From positions 434,001-498,000 of the forward strand of contig OY101130.1 in NCBI GenBank assembly GCA_956465555.1: a stretch of 64,000 nt of DNA. The letters run 5' to 3'. The stretch is from Nitzschia sp. pyKryTriq1 (Eukaryota > Bacillariophyta > Bacillariophyceae > Bacillariales > Bacillariaceae). The translations under genes and the position numbers were made by a program. Under the pieces are notes generated by a model. The model did not search any database and was not told where the DNA came from. It was given only the letters and a program-made list of their open reading frames with translations. This document shows positions 39,817 through 50,281 of this stretch, in pieces (position 1 is the stretch's first letter; each line of letters starts with the position of its first letter).

Positions 39817-42800
39817 CTAAGAAATGATACAGTTCTCGTCATCGCTTTCGCGGGAGGTCGATACGGTTGGTTGCGTTGAATTCGATCCTTGTTCCAATCC
39901 CATCAATTGGGCCTTGTCTTTCACGGGGCATTCTCCCTCTGGAAGGGCGGGCTCTACTGATTCGGCTGCTTGCCCTAACTCTGTCTTGTGGACCGCTGCG
40001 GTGGGGGAAGCTTCCGCCTCGTCAGCGGGAGCCTCGTCATTTTCCAATTTCGTCGGCTCGGCACTTCCTTCCTCATCATCGTCTAGGCCAGAAACGACCG
40101 ACATTAGATCATCATTTTGCTCGTGGTAACCTTCATATTCTTCGTCGTGAGCTCCTTCTTCGTGTTCGGCCAAACATCGGAGCAAAATAGAAAGGTTAGA
40201 GATTGCCTCGTGCTTTTCGGTTTTGCTAGGCCATGGCTGTTGAAGCGCCAGGGTCATGGCAAGCATGCCACCGGCGTCGCTCAGCTCCTTCAGACGAAGT
40301 TTGTTGTCCATACACAGATTGGCAATTGTTCCAAAGGCCTTGGCCTGAACCATCATATTTGTGGAATGTCGGCTCATAGACGCGCAGAGGACTTGCACGG
40401 CACCTTCCGCCTCGTCGGTTGCTCCACGATGCCGAGTAATGTTTGCCAACGCGGAACAAGCAGCTTGGTGCACGTCCCCGTCGACTTCGAACTTCTTCAT
40501 GGCATCCAAAATTGCAGCGATTCCGCCCATTTCGCTGATGATGACTTGCGTGTCCGGGTCCATAGCCATTCGGTCCAATGCGGCGCATGCATTCACCTGA
40601 ACGGGTGCAGCATCTGGGTGAGCCTCCATAGCTCGAACGATTCCCATGACACCACCACACTGGACAATCTTGGCCCGGTACTTGCTACCCCTGGAAGCCT
40701 CGTTAACAATACGTCCCATGGCTTCTTCTACGACTTTAGCGTCCTTACTCCAAATATCCTTTCGCAGCAAATCGGAGACGAGCTTATTATTTTTGTCAGA
40801 AGACGCAGATGCCCCACCCTTGCTCGTGGCGGAACGATGGCTACCAGTGACGGAAGAACCGAGCTTGCGGCTACCACGCCCGCTATCGTTGCGACTTCCA
40901 TGCATGCTGCCATTGGGCGTGCCCTTGTTGCTGCTGGCTTTGGCAGACAAATCGGAAGGCGGCTTCCTTTCAATCGTGGTAGGTGGCGCCGTTGGTGGTG
41001 CCTTTTTGGCGGATGGTTCCACGTAGCTCTGGTCAAATGTCAGCTGCGTCATTTCATCGTCCGAGAGGTGCTGAACAGTTATGGTTGGTTCCTTCGCGAT
41101 TTGTGGCGTGTTGAACATGCGACTGCTCATCAAATTGACAGTGGCATGGTGAATCGGGGTAGTGCTTGGTTTATACTGCGAGCTCATGTTGTTGTCGTCG
41201 ACAGTTTCTTCGACAGTCAACTCCATAAAACTCTGTTCCACAGTGATCTCATCGTACTGAGTTTCGTTGTCGAACGACTTGTCGGCAGTTGCCACCTCCT
41301 GAGTTCCTTTCAGTAGTGATGTGGCCTTTGAGGGGGGGACGTGACCCAGGACACTTTCTTCGATCGTGTACTCGCTGTAGTCGTCACCATCGTCCACAGG
41401 CAGATCAGCCCCTCCTAGCCGTTGTTGCAAGAGCGCGTCAAATGCCATGAAGCTATTCCGCAATTCATTGTGAAGTACTGGAGGATTCTCGCTTTCGGTG
41501 GCGTCTGCTGTAACCTGAACATGGGATGGAGCTTGTGGTTCCTCTACCAAGTTGATCTTGAGTTTTTCATCTGCTGATGCCTTTGTGGGCGCCATAGTGG
41601 CAGGAGGCGTGGATGCTTCTTTCGATTCCAATTCCGATGCAGGACCCACTTCGTTTTCGTTGGCACAAGTCGCAGCTTCCTTCGCAGCAGGGCTAGGCAA
41701 TACTGACGATTCTGGTGTTTCCTCCACAGGTACCGGTGGTAGTTCAGGAGTGTCGTTGACATGATCTTCTTTCTTTTCCTCCGAAATGGCAGTAGCTGAA
41801 GAAGAAGAATCAACTTCGTTCTGCTCCGCCCCTCCATCCCCCGAGCTTTTGCTTTCCCTTTTGTTGGCGAGTCTTTGCTTCCACTTGAGACTCTTGCGTC
41901 GACCCCGGGGAGTAAAATCTTCCGAAGGACTGTCACACGGCTCCAGAGCACTGGGGCTGTCCAACGCTGGAGGTGTTTGGGGTGGTAGGGGAGGCTTGGA
42001 AGGCTCGTCCGTTTGCGGAGGAGAATCAGCAGCACTGGAATCTTGGATGGTAACACTTTTTCTTTTTGCCAGCCGATCTTTCCACTTGCTCGCCTTGCTC
42101 TTCTTTTTGCCTCCTTGAGACGGTGATTCTTCTTTTATATTGTTCGACGACGGTGACTCAGCAGCAGATGATACTGTTGGTGGCACCGCTGTGGTATCCT
42201 GTGGCTGCGCACTCTGCTCAGTCGTCGGTGTGTTCCGTGCGGTTTCAGAGGCTTCGGTTCCTTTTAACAATGTTTGTTCTGCTTGATCGTTACCGTCGGC
42301 AGTTGGAGGGGCGCTCTCGGTCGTTGGCGTCGTGGGGATGACTTCTTCCGTCGTGTGGAGTGCGACTTGGGCTGCTGTTTCTACAATTTGTGGTTGTTGT
42401 GGTTGTTGCGCTGCTGGCTCGAAGACTTTCGCTTCCTGGGTAGGTGCATCCGCCGAGGAGTGGTCGTGGTCGCCAATTTGGGCAGTGGTTGGCGCTGCCG
42501 GCATTGTCGTCGCATCTTCTTTGTTTTGAGTCTCTTGAGATGATTTTGGTTGGCTACTTGGAGTAGTCGGCAGGGTCACTTGCTCCTGGTCGCGAGACGT
42601 TTCTTCCACAACCACCACTGGCTGCTGCTGCTGCTGCTGCTGTTCTTGATCTTCCTCTGTGTGTGTGTTACTTCCAAAACTCAATGCCGTCAGCAAATCA
42701 TGGATACCCCCCGTCGTCGTTTTTGTTTCTATTTCTTCCTGTGGAATTTTATGACTAGGACTCTCGTCAACGTCGTCATGGTCATTGTCATCCCCATCAT

Positions 42801-44466
42801 CGGAACTGACGCTATTCGTGTTGATGGGCGAAATGAATTTGATACTGCTGTCGTGCTCTGACTGCTGGTCTTGCAAGAGCATCATAGTCATCATCTTGGC
42901 CGGTTCTTCTTGCTCCTCAACTGTGGTTGATGGTGGTGTTCGTGGTGGTGGTGGTGGTGATGATGGTGCTGGTGCTGGTGTTGCTGCAGTCTGGCCGCCT
43001 TCTACGACATGAAAGTTTCGAGTGGATAAGAGTGAGACGGTAGCCGAGAGTTCCCGCGAGAGCCGACTCCGTTGCATGCGTGTATATGCCGTAAAATATT
43101 CATTTTTGGGAAGTTTGGGTGGATCCAGACCCGCCCTTCCGAGTGATGTGATGGTGTAGCGTTCGTTGGGATCAATGTGTTTGGGAAAGGTGGATTCCAG
43201 GGATTGGATGAGTAATCGGCGATTGGCTTGGATACGAGTTTCTTCTTTGCGTGTAGGAGAAGAAGGGAAGAAAGCAGAACAGAGGGAGCGGACAGACGTG
43301 ACTGAATGCATATCGTCATCGTCGTCTTCATCGTAATTCAGGCGCTCAAAACTTGTCTCACAATGGTCATCCAGTTGCTTTTTAGTAGCTCTCATATCGG
43401 CAATTACAGTGGCCACGGCAGCAGTAGTGGGCGAAAATGGATCATCGCTCTCGTCGTACTCTTCTTGCTCCTCTGCAGCATCGGCAGCAGCAGTGGTCGT
43501 CTCGAGAGAACAATGTTCCTCTTCTCGCAACGCCTGATTGAGGGTCAATGTTAATTCTGCAATCGCACTCTTCTTTCGAGCCATGATTGCTGCTGGTTCT
43601 TCGGTGTCTTCTTTCCAATCTTGAATAACGCCCGGAGTCTCTTCCACGACATCTGTCAAATCAATAATACCTGGGATGGGTTCTTCTTCTTGGTGTTGGG
43701 ATGATTCAATCTCCGTTGTAGTACTAGAAGTATTTCGGAATCCCATGACAGCTTTCTCCGACGCATTGTCGTTCGACTGTCCGCCCTTGGAGACTTCGTC
43801 CTCGGCGCCGCCGCCGCCCACCAAGCTGCCAAAGATGGAATCATCATCATCATCATCCTCGTCTTTGCTTTCCAGATCATCTGCAGCTTCGGGGACCGTC
43901 ACTCCACTCAATGCAAAGACTTGCTTGCGCTCTTTCATTTGTTGCTTCCACGAACTGGTCGATCGCTCGACACCCTTTCCTTTCTTCAACATGACATCGA
44001 CTCGCCAGGGCCTCGATTTGCTAGCAGCACCAGAAGCACTAGAAGGAGACCTTCGTGGAGATGTCGACGATGACGTCGAAGTTGTAGCAGCACGTCTCGG
44101 TGGAGAGGACGCTGCTGCTACTACTGAAACTGATGTGGATACTGCTATTGATGTTGTGGCTGTGGCTGTGGCTGTTGTTGTTGCTCTTCCTTTGTTGTCT
44201 TCCCAGGGACTGTACTTTCGGGCTCGTTCTACGGCTAGTTTTTCATCAATTTCAAAGCCTAGATCCTCCTCCTCATCGTAATCATAATCGTAGTCGTAAT
44301 CGCAGCTATCACTACTAGGAGGAGCGCAATCAAAAGGATGTTCTTCGTTGCTGTGGTTGCTGTTGTTGTATCCTTCAATCATTTGTCGTCGATCACTCCA
44401 AGGGTCGTGTTGCTGATGGTGCTGCTGCTGCAAAGGCTGCTCTAACAACTCATCATCGGGCACCAT
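39817..44466 (-). CDS. Very large disordered protein with C-terminal armadillo repeats
   Basis: Predicted 1549 residues in one exon. The first 1200 are low-complexity: acidic Asp/Glu runs, Ser, Thr/Pro/Gln stretches and poly-Gln (about 610-616). Short basic motifs punctuate it: SSWKQQMKERK (about 172), KASKWKDRLAKR (about 790) and KSLKWKQRLANK (about 859). Two acidic motifs read DDYSEYTIEES and DEITVEQSFMELTVEE. From about 1225 to 1422 lie four or so armadillo-type repeats (CGGVMGIVRAMEAH, VNACAALDRMA, QAACSALANITRH, QAKAFGTIANLCM), a fold for protein binding. The acidic tail has further Asp/Glu runs. Such architecture suits a scaffold or cytoskeletal adaptor. No enzyme domain. Function unknown. 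Confidence 0.8.
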   Translation of the reverse strand: MVPDDELLEQPLQQQHHQQHDPWSDRRQMIEGYNNSNHSNEEHPFDCAPPSSDSCDYDYDYDYDEEEDLGFEIDEKLAVERARKYSPWEDNKGRATTTATATATTSIAVSTSVSVVAAASSPPRRAATTSTSSSTSPRRSPSSASGAASKSRPWRVDVMLKKGKGVERSTSSWKQQMKERKQVFALSGVTVPEAADDLESKDEDDDDDDSIFGSLVGGGGAEDEVSKGGQSNDNASEKAVMGFRNTSSTTTEIESSQHQEEEPIPGIIDLTDVVEETPGVIQDWKEDTEEPAAIMARKKSAIAELTLTLNQALREEEHCSLETTTAAADAAEEQEEYDESDDPFSPTTAAVATVIADMRATKKQLDDHCETSFERLNYDEDDDDDMHSVTSVRSLCSAFFPSSPTRKEETRIQANRRLLIQSLESTFPKHIDPNERYTITSLGRAGLDPPKLPKNEYFTAYTRMQRSRLSRELSATVSLLSTRNFHVVEGGQTAATPAPAPSSPPPPPRTPPSTTVEEQEEPAKMMTMMLLQDQQSEHDSSIKFISPINTNSVSSDDGDDNDHDDVDESPSHKIPQEEIETKTTTGGIHDLLTALSFGSNTHTEEDQEQQQQQQQPVVVVEETSRDQEQVTLPTTPSSQPKSSQETQNKEDATTMPAAPTTAQIGDHDHSSADAPTQEAKVFEPAAQQPQQPQIVETAAQVALHTTEEVIPTTPTTESAPPTADGNDQAEQTLLKGTEASETARNTPTTEQSAQPQDTTAVPPTVSSAAESPSSNNIKEESPSQGGKKKSKASKWKDRLAKRKSVTIQDSSAADSPPQTDEPSKPPLPPQTPPALDSPSALEPCDSPSEDFTPRGRRKSLKWKQRLANKRESKSSGDGGAEQNEVDSSSSATAISEEKKEDHVNDTPELPPVPVEETPESSVLPSPAAKEAATCANENEVGPASELESKEASTPPATMAPTKASADEKLKINLVEEPQAPSHVQVTADATESENPPVLHNELRNSFMAFDALLQQRLGGADLPVDDGDDYSEYTIEESVLGHVPPSKATSLLKGTQEVATADKSFDNETQYDEITVEQSFMELTVEETVDDNNMSSQYKPSTTPIHHATVNLMSSRMFNTPQIAKEPTITVQHLSDDEMTQLTFDQSYVEPSAKKAPPTAPPTTIERKPPSDLSAKASSNKGTPNGSMHGSRNDSGRGSRKLGSSVTGSHRSATSKGGASASSDKNNKLVSDLLRKDIWSKDAKVVEEAMGRIVNEASRGSKYRAKIVQCGGVMGIVRAMEAHPDAAPVQVNACAALDRMAMDPDTQVIISEMGGIAAILDAMKKFEVDGDVHQAACSALANITRHRGATDEAEGAVQVLCASMSRHSTNMMVQAKAFGTIANLCMDNKLRLKELSDAGGMLAMTLALQQPWPSKTEKHEAISNLSILLRCLAEHEEGAHDEEYEGYHEQNDDLMSVVSGLDDDEEGSAEPTKLENDEAPADEAEASPTAAVHKTELGQAAESVEPALPEGECPVKDKAQLMGLEQGSNSTQPTVSTSRESDDENCIIS

Positions 44467-45000
44467 TTTGCCTTGAAATCAAGCAAACAATCAATTGAAA
44501 CAACGGCGACTATTGATGATTGATGTGATTGATCTTTCTCGTAAGAATTACCGTGGTGTTCCGATAATAATAAAACAGTACCCTACGAGTGCGTAAGAAA
44601 CGGCTCGACAAAAACAATTTCTCGCAGAGCGAAACGGAAACTCCTCTCGTTTTTTCTCCATGGTCAGTCGATCGATGACGGCGCGAAGGCCGCCATACCA
44701 CCGCGCCACGAGTGGTGGGTGCGGGTGGGTGGTTCGTGTGGTGAAGCGATGCCGGCCGGCGGCATTGAAAATTTGGGCGGGCCTGCCGATGATGATGCGC
44801 CTTTGGCCTTTGGCAAATTTCAAACCAATTAAAAATACAATGTCGTGATGATGTCGTATCACACACAATGTGCTCGTTGTAAACAATTTCTTTAGTGAAA
44901 AATATATATGAAAACTATTATCGCGAGTCACTCACATGTGCATGCCAAAGGCCAAAATTGGCCACGATTATACGTTGGATCGGTTAGATTTGATTACCGA
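44467..45000. other. Intergenic, upstream of the armadillo-repeat gene
   Basis: 534 bp. GC-rich stretch GCCGGCCGGC at 44750-44760 and a CCAAAGGCCAAAATTGGCC palindrome at 44945-44963. No gene recognised. Confidence 0.4.
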
Positions 45001-45550
45001 GTATTCCTGGGGATACCCCGGCCACGTAGGTAGCGTAGTGTAAGCTTTTTACAAAAAGAGCACATTATCGACTAAAATATCTCGATCTGGACAGAATAAA
45101 CGAAATAAAAGTGTAAGCGGATGCAATAAAAGTGTAAGCGCAGTGTCAAAACTAAACATTATCAGTCAAAACTCAATATTATGAGTGAAAATGGGCATGA
45201 ACGCTTCAATTTTACGAAAAGTGCCCTTTGTTTTGGCGCTCTCAATTGTGTCGAGCGGAATGCTGCCGCCGATCACCAAACAACACGGATTAGCCAAACC
45301 ACCAATGCTGTCTACTTCAACAGCCAAATATGACAACTCCCATGATGGAATATTTTTGTTGGAGCGCACCATCTGGCGACGAGGTTGTTCGGGAAGCATC
45401 TTCAAGGATCCTTGAATTTCATGCGCGTTAAAATGTGATCCTTGATAAAGCATTTTCTACGCTTAACGCACAGTGGAATTCTTTCTTTTTCTTCCTTTTT
45501 CCTTTATAAAATTTTAGCTACCTACGTACCCGGGGGTAAGCCGTATTCCT
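45001..45550. mobile_element. Small hAT-like MITE with 8-bp target-site duplication
   Basis: GTATTCCT occurs at 45001-45008 and again at 45543-45550. The 534 bp between them begin GGGGATACCCCGGCCACGTA and end with TACGTACCCGGGGGTAAGCC, imperfect inverted ends of about 26 bp that share ACGTAGGTAGC. The interior has AATAAAAGTGTAAGCG direct repeats (about 45104-45139). A 95-codon minus-strand frame (45453-45166, with MLPEQPRRQMVRSNKN) might be a transposase or captured-gene remnant. No complete transposase. An 8-bp duplication is the hAT norm. Confidence 0.75.
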
Positions 45551-46133
45551 TCATTCTTCGTCTTCTTCCATTCGATGGAGTCGAATTTGGCGGACGGCCG
45601 GCGGCGGTGGGCGGGCGGTGGCGCAGCGCGCGGATGGATGGGGGGGGGGTTGTGTCTCTGCGTTTTGGGGGGCCACTCAACTTGATAAACTAACCAAACC
45701 TGTTCATCCCTGTCCCTGTGAACCGCTGTGCGTGACCTCTGTGCTACCGGTACATAGTATGTACTCGACTGTACACCAGTACCCGCCGGTAAAGTACTTA
45801 CTGGTACTTGTACCAGTAGCTGTGACCCTTTTTGATACGATCGAAGATCGCATGCATCATCGTGCATCGTTCTTTTTTACCGATAGGTTCCGTTCCAGAT
45901 TTGCTTGCAAGTTGAATTTTTTTATTGCGTTGTACACTTCTTGCTTCCCGAGTTGGTTGACACTCTTTCCTTCCTTCCTGCCTTCCTTCTTTCCTTCTCT
46001 ATCTACTGCTAGTAGAGTTACTCTCTTCCAAGATTGCACTGCGAAAAGTCATCTTCAAAGCAATAAGATCTATCCCCTTTCCTCCCTGTGTTGATACTAA
46101 TTCTTGATTCATTCCACCAAGTGCCGATCTGAG
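45551..46133. other. Intergenic, upstream of the Cys-rich surface protein gene
   Basis: 583 bp. Contains a GTACCGGTAC-type palindrome cluster at 45748-45824 and CTTCCTTC runs at 45967-45995. No gene recognised. Confidence 0.4.
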
Positions 46134-47249
46134 ATGAGGAGGGACAGCATCACCGCCAGTCTCCTTTCTGGTTCGTCCCAGCAACAAGTGCTATTGCTGC
46201 TGTTCTTGGCAGTTGCATGTACTTGTCCTAGTGGTACTTTTGTTAATGCTGCTACTACGACTCCATTCGATCCCTCTCGCTATTTGTGTCAACAACCCGG
46301 AGGTGTGGCAGAATGTACCGAATGTGAAGCCGTTTGCGAAAACACGTGTTTGCAAGACTACTTGACCTGTGGACCCGCCTTGACGACATGCCAAGGAATC
46401 AAGGCCGATTGCGATGACGATTGTCAAGTGGATCATCGATTGTGTGAACTTGTGGCAGGACTTCCCACAACTTTCACCGCGCCAACATCAACATATGTTT
46501 CCAAATTTCCCGCCTCGACGTGTCCGGCGTTGGAAATTATCACGGCCTGCAGTGGAACCGATTTTGAAGGACTCTTGACGGGAACGTTTATTCCTGTGGA
46601 AGCCCCTACCACATGCACCACAGGTACTACAACGGATAGCGAGACGACCACTGACGGCACTGGCGAAGGATTGGCCAGTGTCTTGAGTGGTGAAACACCC
46701 TTATATCGCACCTGGTATCCGGATTCATTGGACGAAGCCAACCTACAATTCCGGTACACCTATTTGTATCGGACTGGAAATGTCCAATGGGCCTTTCGAC
46801 GCAATGTGGTGAGCATTTGTGATCCACTACCCGAATCATCATCATCATCCACCGCGGACAGAAATACCTTGACGGGGACGGGAACATTTATTGCCAGCGT
46901 GATGCAGCCTCATTTGGGTACAGCTGGATCCATCTTGTGTAGTGGGAATGCTGTTGGTGGACAAGTGTTTGTGGAAGAAACGCCACTGGGATTGTGTTGC
47001 ACGACGAGTGGAGAAGGGAATGCATGTGGTGGTGATGCGGGGTTGTCGCCGGGTGGAGCACCTGCTACGACGAATAATGCTGCCCCCGCTGGCACGCCAA
47101 CAACTCCTAATGGGGGCACGCCCACCAGCACTCCCCCAGCAGGATCATCGAGTGGGGCCAGCAGCAGTACTACCCATTTTATTTCGTGGTTCTTTCTTCT
47201 ACCAGTGGTGGCATTTCTTGTCCAGGCTTCGAGCGGGCTCTGTTGGTAG
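46134..47249 (+). CDS. Cys-rich secreted protein, probably GPI- or membrane-anchored
   Basis: Predicted 371 residues. Signal peptide (VLLLLFLAVACTCPSGTFVNA) precedes an N-terminal Cys-rich module (about 45-110) with CTECEAVCENTCLQDYLTC and CQGIKADCDDDCQVDHRLC. These suggest two or three disulfide-paired helices. A Thr-rich linker, a second globular part with LYRTWYPDSLDEANLQF and NVQWAFRRNVVSICDP, and a Pro/Thr/Ser/Gly-rich stalk (about 305-340) follow. The C-terminus is hydrophobic (FISWFFLLPVVAFLVQASSG) with almost nothing after it, as in GPI-anchor signals. I recognise no family. Diatom wall or surface protein is the likely class. The frame opens at TTG (46104), so the ATG at 46134 is used. 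Confidence 0.75.
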   Translation: MRRDSITASLLSGSSQQQVLLLLFLAVACTCPSGTFVNAATTTPFDPSRYLCQQPGGVAECTECEAVCENTCLQDYLTCGPALTTCQGIKADCDDDCQVDHRLCELVAGLPTTFTAPTSTYVSKFPASTCPALEIITACSGTDFEGLLTGTFIPVEAPTTCTTGTTTDSETTTDGTGEGLASVLSGETPLYRTWYPDSLDEANLQFRYTYLYRTGNVQWAFRRNVVSICDPLPESSSSSTADRNTLTGTGTFIASVMQPHLGTAGSILCSGNAVGGQVFVEETPLGLCCTTSGEGNACGGDAGLSPGGAPATTNNAAPAGTPTTPNGGTPTSTPPAGSSSGASSSTTHFISWFFLLPVVAFLVQASSGLCW

Positions 47250-47374
47250 CAAACAGCAGTGGGATCTTATGTCTTGTATTTTCTTGAGTTGATTTATTAT
47301 AGTTTTGTTTGTATATTACTATTAGTCTATTGGTCGTCGTCATAGTTGGTGATGATGGAAGATGGGGACATTTC

Positions 47375-49516
47375 CTATTCGCTAGAAGTTGTTGTGATTT
47401 CTACGGATGATTGCACCATATCATTATCCGCCGATGATGATGACGATGATTGTACAAGTTCCACTTTGGTCCGTTGTTCCAAGCGACAACTGTCGCCTTG
47501 ACATTGAAATAAACGTTGCAATTTGAATTGTAAGGCTTGAATCAGCAACGGGGATACGTTCCGTATCAAATTGTGCATTTCGTAGGGATCTCGATCCAGA
47601 TCAAACAACTCTTGTTCCAGGGGAGGACGCGTCGCATTCCAATCGTATCGGGAATCCCGATATTCCATGTATTTCAAATTCTGAAGCAAAAAGTACTGAT
47701 GGTGGCTGCTGGAAGAGGGAGTAGGTCGCAACTGCGTCAACGCCCTCGAAGGCCCTTCATTCCTCTGCCCTGCTCTTGTCCGCTTGGCACCATCACGATC
47801 GCCAATGTCTTCGGAAAAATCGTACAAATACATCCAATGTCGTTTCATCGTGGATGATGATTCTTTGTCCTTGTCGTTTCTTATTTCTTCGTTCTCCTCC
47901 TCGTCCTGTTCCTCATCATCATCATCATCGTGAGGCTGCATCATTCGCAATGCCAAAAAGCTATGATTGTAGGTATCGATCGTATGGTTGTATCGAAAGA
48001 CGTTGCCCAGACTCAGATATTCAATCAATAGGGAAGAATGAGAAGAGGCGGAAGTGCAATGGTGGTCGGAGATGTGGTCCTTGCTGCTCTCGTCATCGTC
48101 CTCGTCGTCCAAAATACATGACGCCAAATTGGTTCCATCCATAGTGCTAGGTACATTATCACTCCTCGTTGTTTCTTCTGTACCGACATTAGTATGCTGG
48201 CGGGCGAATCCCAACAAGGTTGGCATGAGATTCACATGGGTTGACAAGAGGGAGGAGGTAGTATTGGGTCGAATCTTGGGGCCACGAATCATCATCGGAA
48301 CACGGATATCATTTTCATAGGGATGCAGTTTGCACATGGGCATGCGAAATTGTCCCAATCGATATCCATTGTCACTGGTAAAGACAATATATGTATCATT
48401 CAAAGTACCACTACGATCCAGTTGGTGGATCAGATCCTCTACCAAATCATCGACACTCAACAAGGTCTTGAGGCGGGATACGTAGAGAGCATCGACCTGC
48501 TTGGCTTCCTCGTATGTCAATGGCAGCTGATTTCGCACGATCCAATGATGATCCGGAGCCGAATAATTGTAGTTGGGAGTGCGAGGAGCAAGTTCTTCGG
48601 GGATGGTAGCATTTTCGTACCAGGGCGCTGGAATGGAAAGAGGAAAGTCGGGTCCGTCCAAAATGTGAGGAGCCTTGACCGAAATGAGAGCCAAAAAGGG
48701 TCTCCGTTTTTGTTTCGGTTGCTGCTTTTCTACATGTCGCTGGATCCATGCCAAACTGGAATTGCCAATGATCGCAGTGGAGTAACAGGGCATGCCCGTT
48801 GTCTTGGTGCAATTGTTAAAAGTGACGGGTCGAGGCGATTTTCCCGTCGTTCCTCGGTTTCCGACCGTAAAGGTTGGATCATTGTAGACTCCTCCCCCAT
48901 TGATTAACATTTCGTCGACTCCATTTGGAAGAAAATCGGTGGGATTGGCGTTGTTCAGGTGCTTTCCAAAGATTCCAACTGTGTAATCCAATTGTTCGAA
49001 ATATTTCGCGAAATAGTCTCGTTGGTAAAACGGGTGCGAGGCGTTGGAAGACACATCGATATGCATGCATCCTTTTCCTGGATCCAATCTTGGCAGTCGT
49101 AAATTGTGATTCATTTTCCCTGTCAGCAGCTCGGCCCTAGAAGGACAACAGACGGGAGTCTGAACGAACCAATTGGTAAATGTTTTTCCCTGCTCTCCGA
49201 TGAGCTTCCTCGTCCGACGCAACGTGGAAGCGTGTGTTCCGCCTAATGTCCAATCGAGGTCATCGGTCAGAATGATTACAAAATTGGGTTGTTGTTTGGG
49301 CGGCGGCTGCTGCCGCTGCCGATGGTTTGGCAGGGGCGGCGACGGCTGCCTGCCCTGAAAAGCGCCATCGTCGGTCTGGTGTGGGTCCGACGTCGAGGTA
49401 GGGGCACCGGACACGGGTGCGAGTAGGAGTAATATCGTCCACCAACGCAGGATCGCGTCTAGTGCAGCAAATTCTTGAGTCGCGCCATTATTTTTTCGAG
49501 AAGTGTGGATTTTCAT
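47375..49516 (-). CDS. Sulfatase, N-acetylglucosamine-6-sulfatase-like
   Basis: Predicted 713-residue secreted sulfatase. Signal peptide (WTILLLLAPVSGA) precedes the metal site NFVIILTDDLDWTLGG and the formylglycine motif TPVCCPSRAELLTGK (Cys at about 121). GIFGKHLNN, ISVKAPH and FTSDNGYRLGQFRMP, with the Asp-Asn metal ligands, follow, then KLHPYENDIRVPMMIRGP and LFDLDRDPYEMHNL. The Asp-Asp opening and G-F-R-M-P-x-x-K arrangement resemble GNS/extracellular Sulf-type enzymes, which remove 6-O-sulfate from glucosamine; the diatom substrate is unknown. Acidic Asp/Glu-rich and His/Ser insertions interrupt the C-terminal third. Convergent with the Cys-rich gene, 125 bp apart. Different sulfatase subfamily from the one at 27856. 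Confidence 0.88.
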   Translation of the reverse strand: MKIHTSRKNNGATQEFAALDAILRWWTILLLLAPVSGAPTSTSDPHQTDDGAFQGRQPSPPLPNHRQRQQPPPKQQPNFVIILTDDLDWTLGGTHASTLRRTRKLIGEQGKTFTNWFVQTPVCCPSRAELLTGKMNHNLRLPRLDPGKGCMHIDVSSNASHPFYQRDYFAKYFEQLDYTVGIFGKHLNNANPTDFLPNGVDEMLINGGGVYNDPTFTVGNRGTTGKSPRPVTFNNCTKTTGMPCYSTAIIGNSSLAWIQRHVEKQQPKQKRRPFLALISVKAPHILDGPDFPLSIPAPWYENATIPEELAPRTPNYNYSAPDHHWIVRNQLPLTYEEAKQVDALYVSRLKTLLSVDDLVEDLIHQLDRSGTLNDTYIVFTSDNGYRLGQFRMPMCKLHPYENDIRVPMMIRGPKIRPNTTSSLLSTHVNLMPTLLGFARQHTNVGTEETTRSDNVPSTMDGTNLASCILDDEDDDESSKDHISDHHCTSASSHSSLLIEYLSLGNVFRYNHTIDTYNHSFLALRMMQPHDDDDDEEQDEEENEEIRNDKDKESSSTMKRHWMYLYDFSEDIGDRDGAKRTRAGQRNEGPSRALTQLRPTPSSSSHHQYFLLQNLKYMEYRDSRYDWNATRPPLEQELFDLDRDPYEMHNLIRNVSPLLIQALQFKLQRLFQCQGDSCRLEQRTKVELVQSSSSSSADNDMVQSSVEITTTSSE

Positions 49517-50281
49517 GAAGGCACTTTAGAGTTGTGGTTCCCAGTTGTAGGTTGTCGAGAGAGGAGAGAAGAGAGTGGTATCCCATATCCCATCCATACC
49601 CGCCTGTCGACAATGAGAATGCGGTGACACACGAGTAATAATAATAGCCAAAATCCAAAGGGCCGCAAACCGCAAAAAGATCGCAAATCATCACGAACCG
49701 ATAGCGGGCTGGAAAATCGAATCGGAGGGATCGAAGATATCAAAAAGCAGTCGTAGGAATCATCTCGAATCGAAAAGGCTACGACGAAGATAGGCTATGC
49801 ATATGCTCTTTGCCGTGCTTGTTCTTTCTCTCTCCGTCTCATTGGTTTCCCACCCATCACGCTCTATCATAGATCTGTCGCCGCCGCTGCATGCCGCTAT
49901 CTCTGCTATTGTTCGACGAAATAGAGTAGAGTGAGTAGTGAGACTGGATCCTTTACAGCAGTAGGCTCTCGGCTGAGGCCACCAGGCCCCCTTGATTTCT
50001 TTCGGGTCGGATTTGTCGAATGGGACTGACACGTGACTGACTCACTCTCAGCCTCGCAGCTCATGCGCGCAGCCTCGCATTCGCATATGAAGACCTGAAA
50101 AATGAAAAACCATCACGCAACGACACAAGAAGTAGTGAAGGCAATGACGGGCCGCAAAAGAAGGACGAGACATATGGTCTAATACGGTGGTAAGAGCATC
50201 CTCGTCCTCATCCTCATTGTTCATTTATTCATTCATTGATTTATTATAATTTCGTCGCAGTACTCATCACAAACAACAACA
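49517..50281. promoter_or_regulatory. Divergent intergenic region, 765 bp
   Basis: Between the sulfatase (minus) and the cyclophilin-like gene (plus). No RNA gene or clear motif. GCGCGCAGCCTCGCATTCGC-like direct repeats around 50055-50085. Confidence 0.35.

Noticed and set aside
40117-41316. 399-codon plus-strand frame
   Set aside because: Antisense shadow of the armadillo-repeat region; composition is unlike a folded protein and the minus-strand frame is clearly coding.
44510-44931. 118- and 127-codon minus-strand frames upstream of the armadillo gene
   Set aside because: No signal, domain or codon pattern; overlapping frames in GC-rich promoter DNA.
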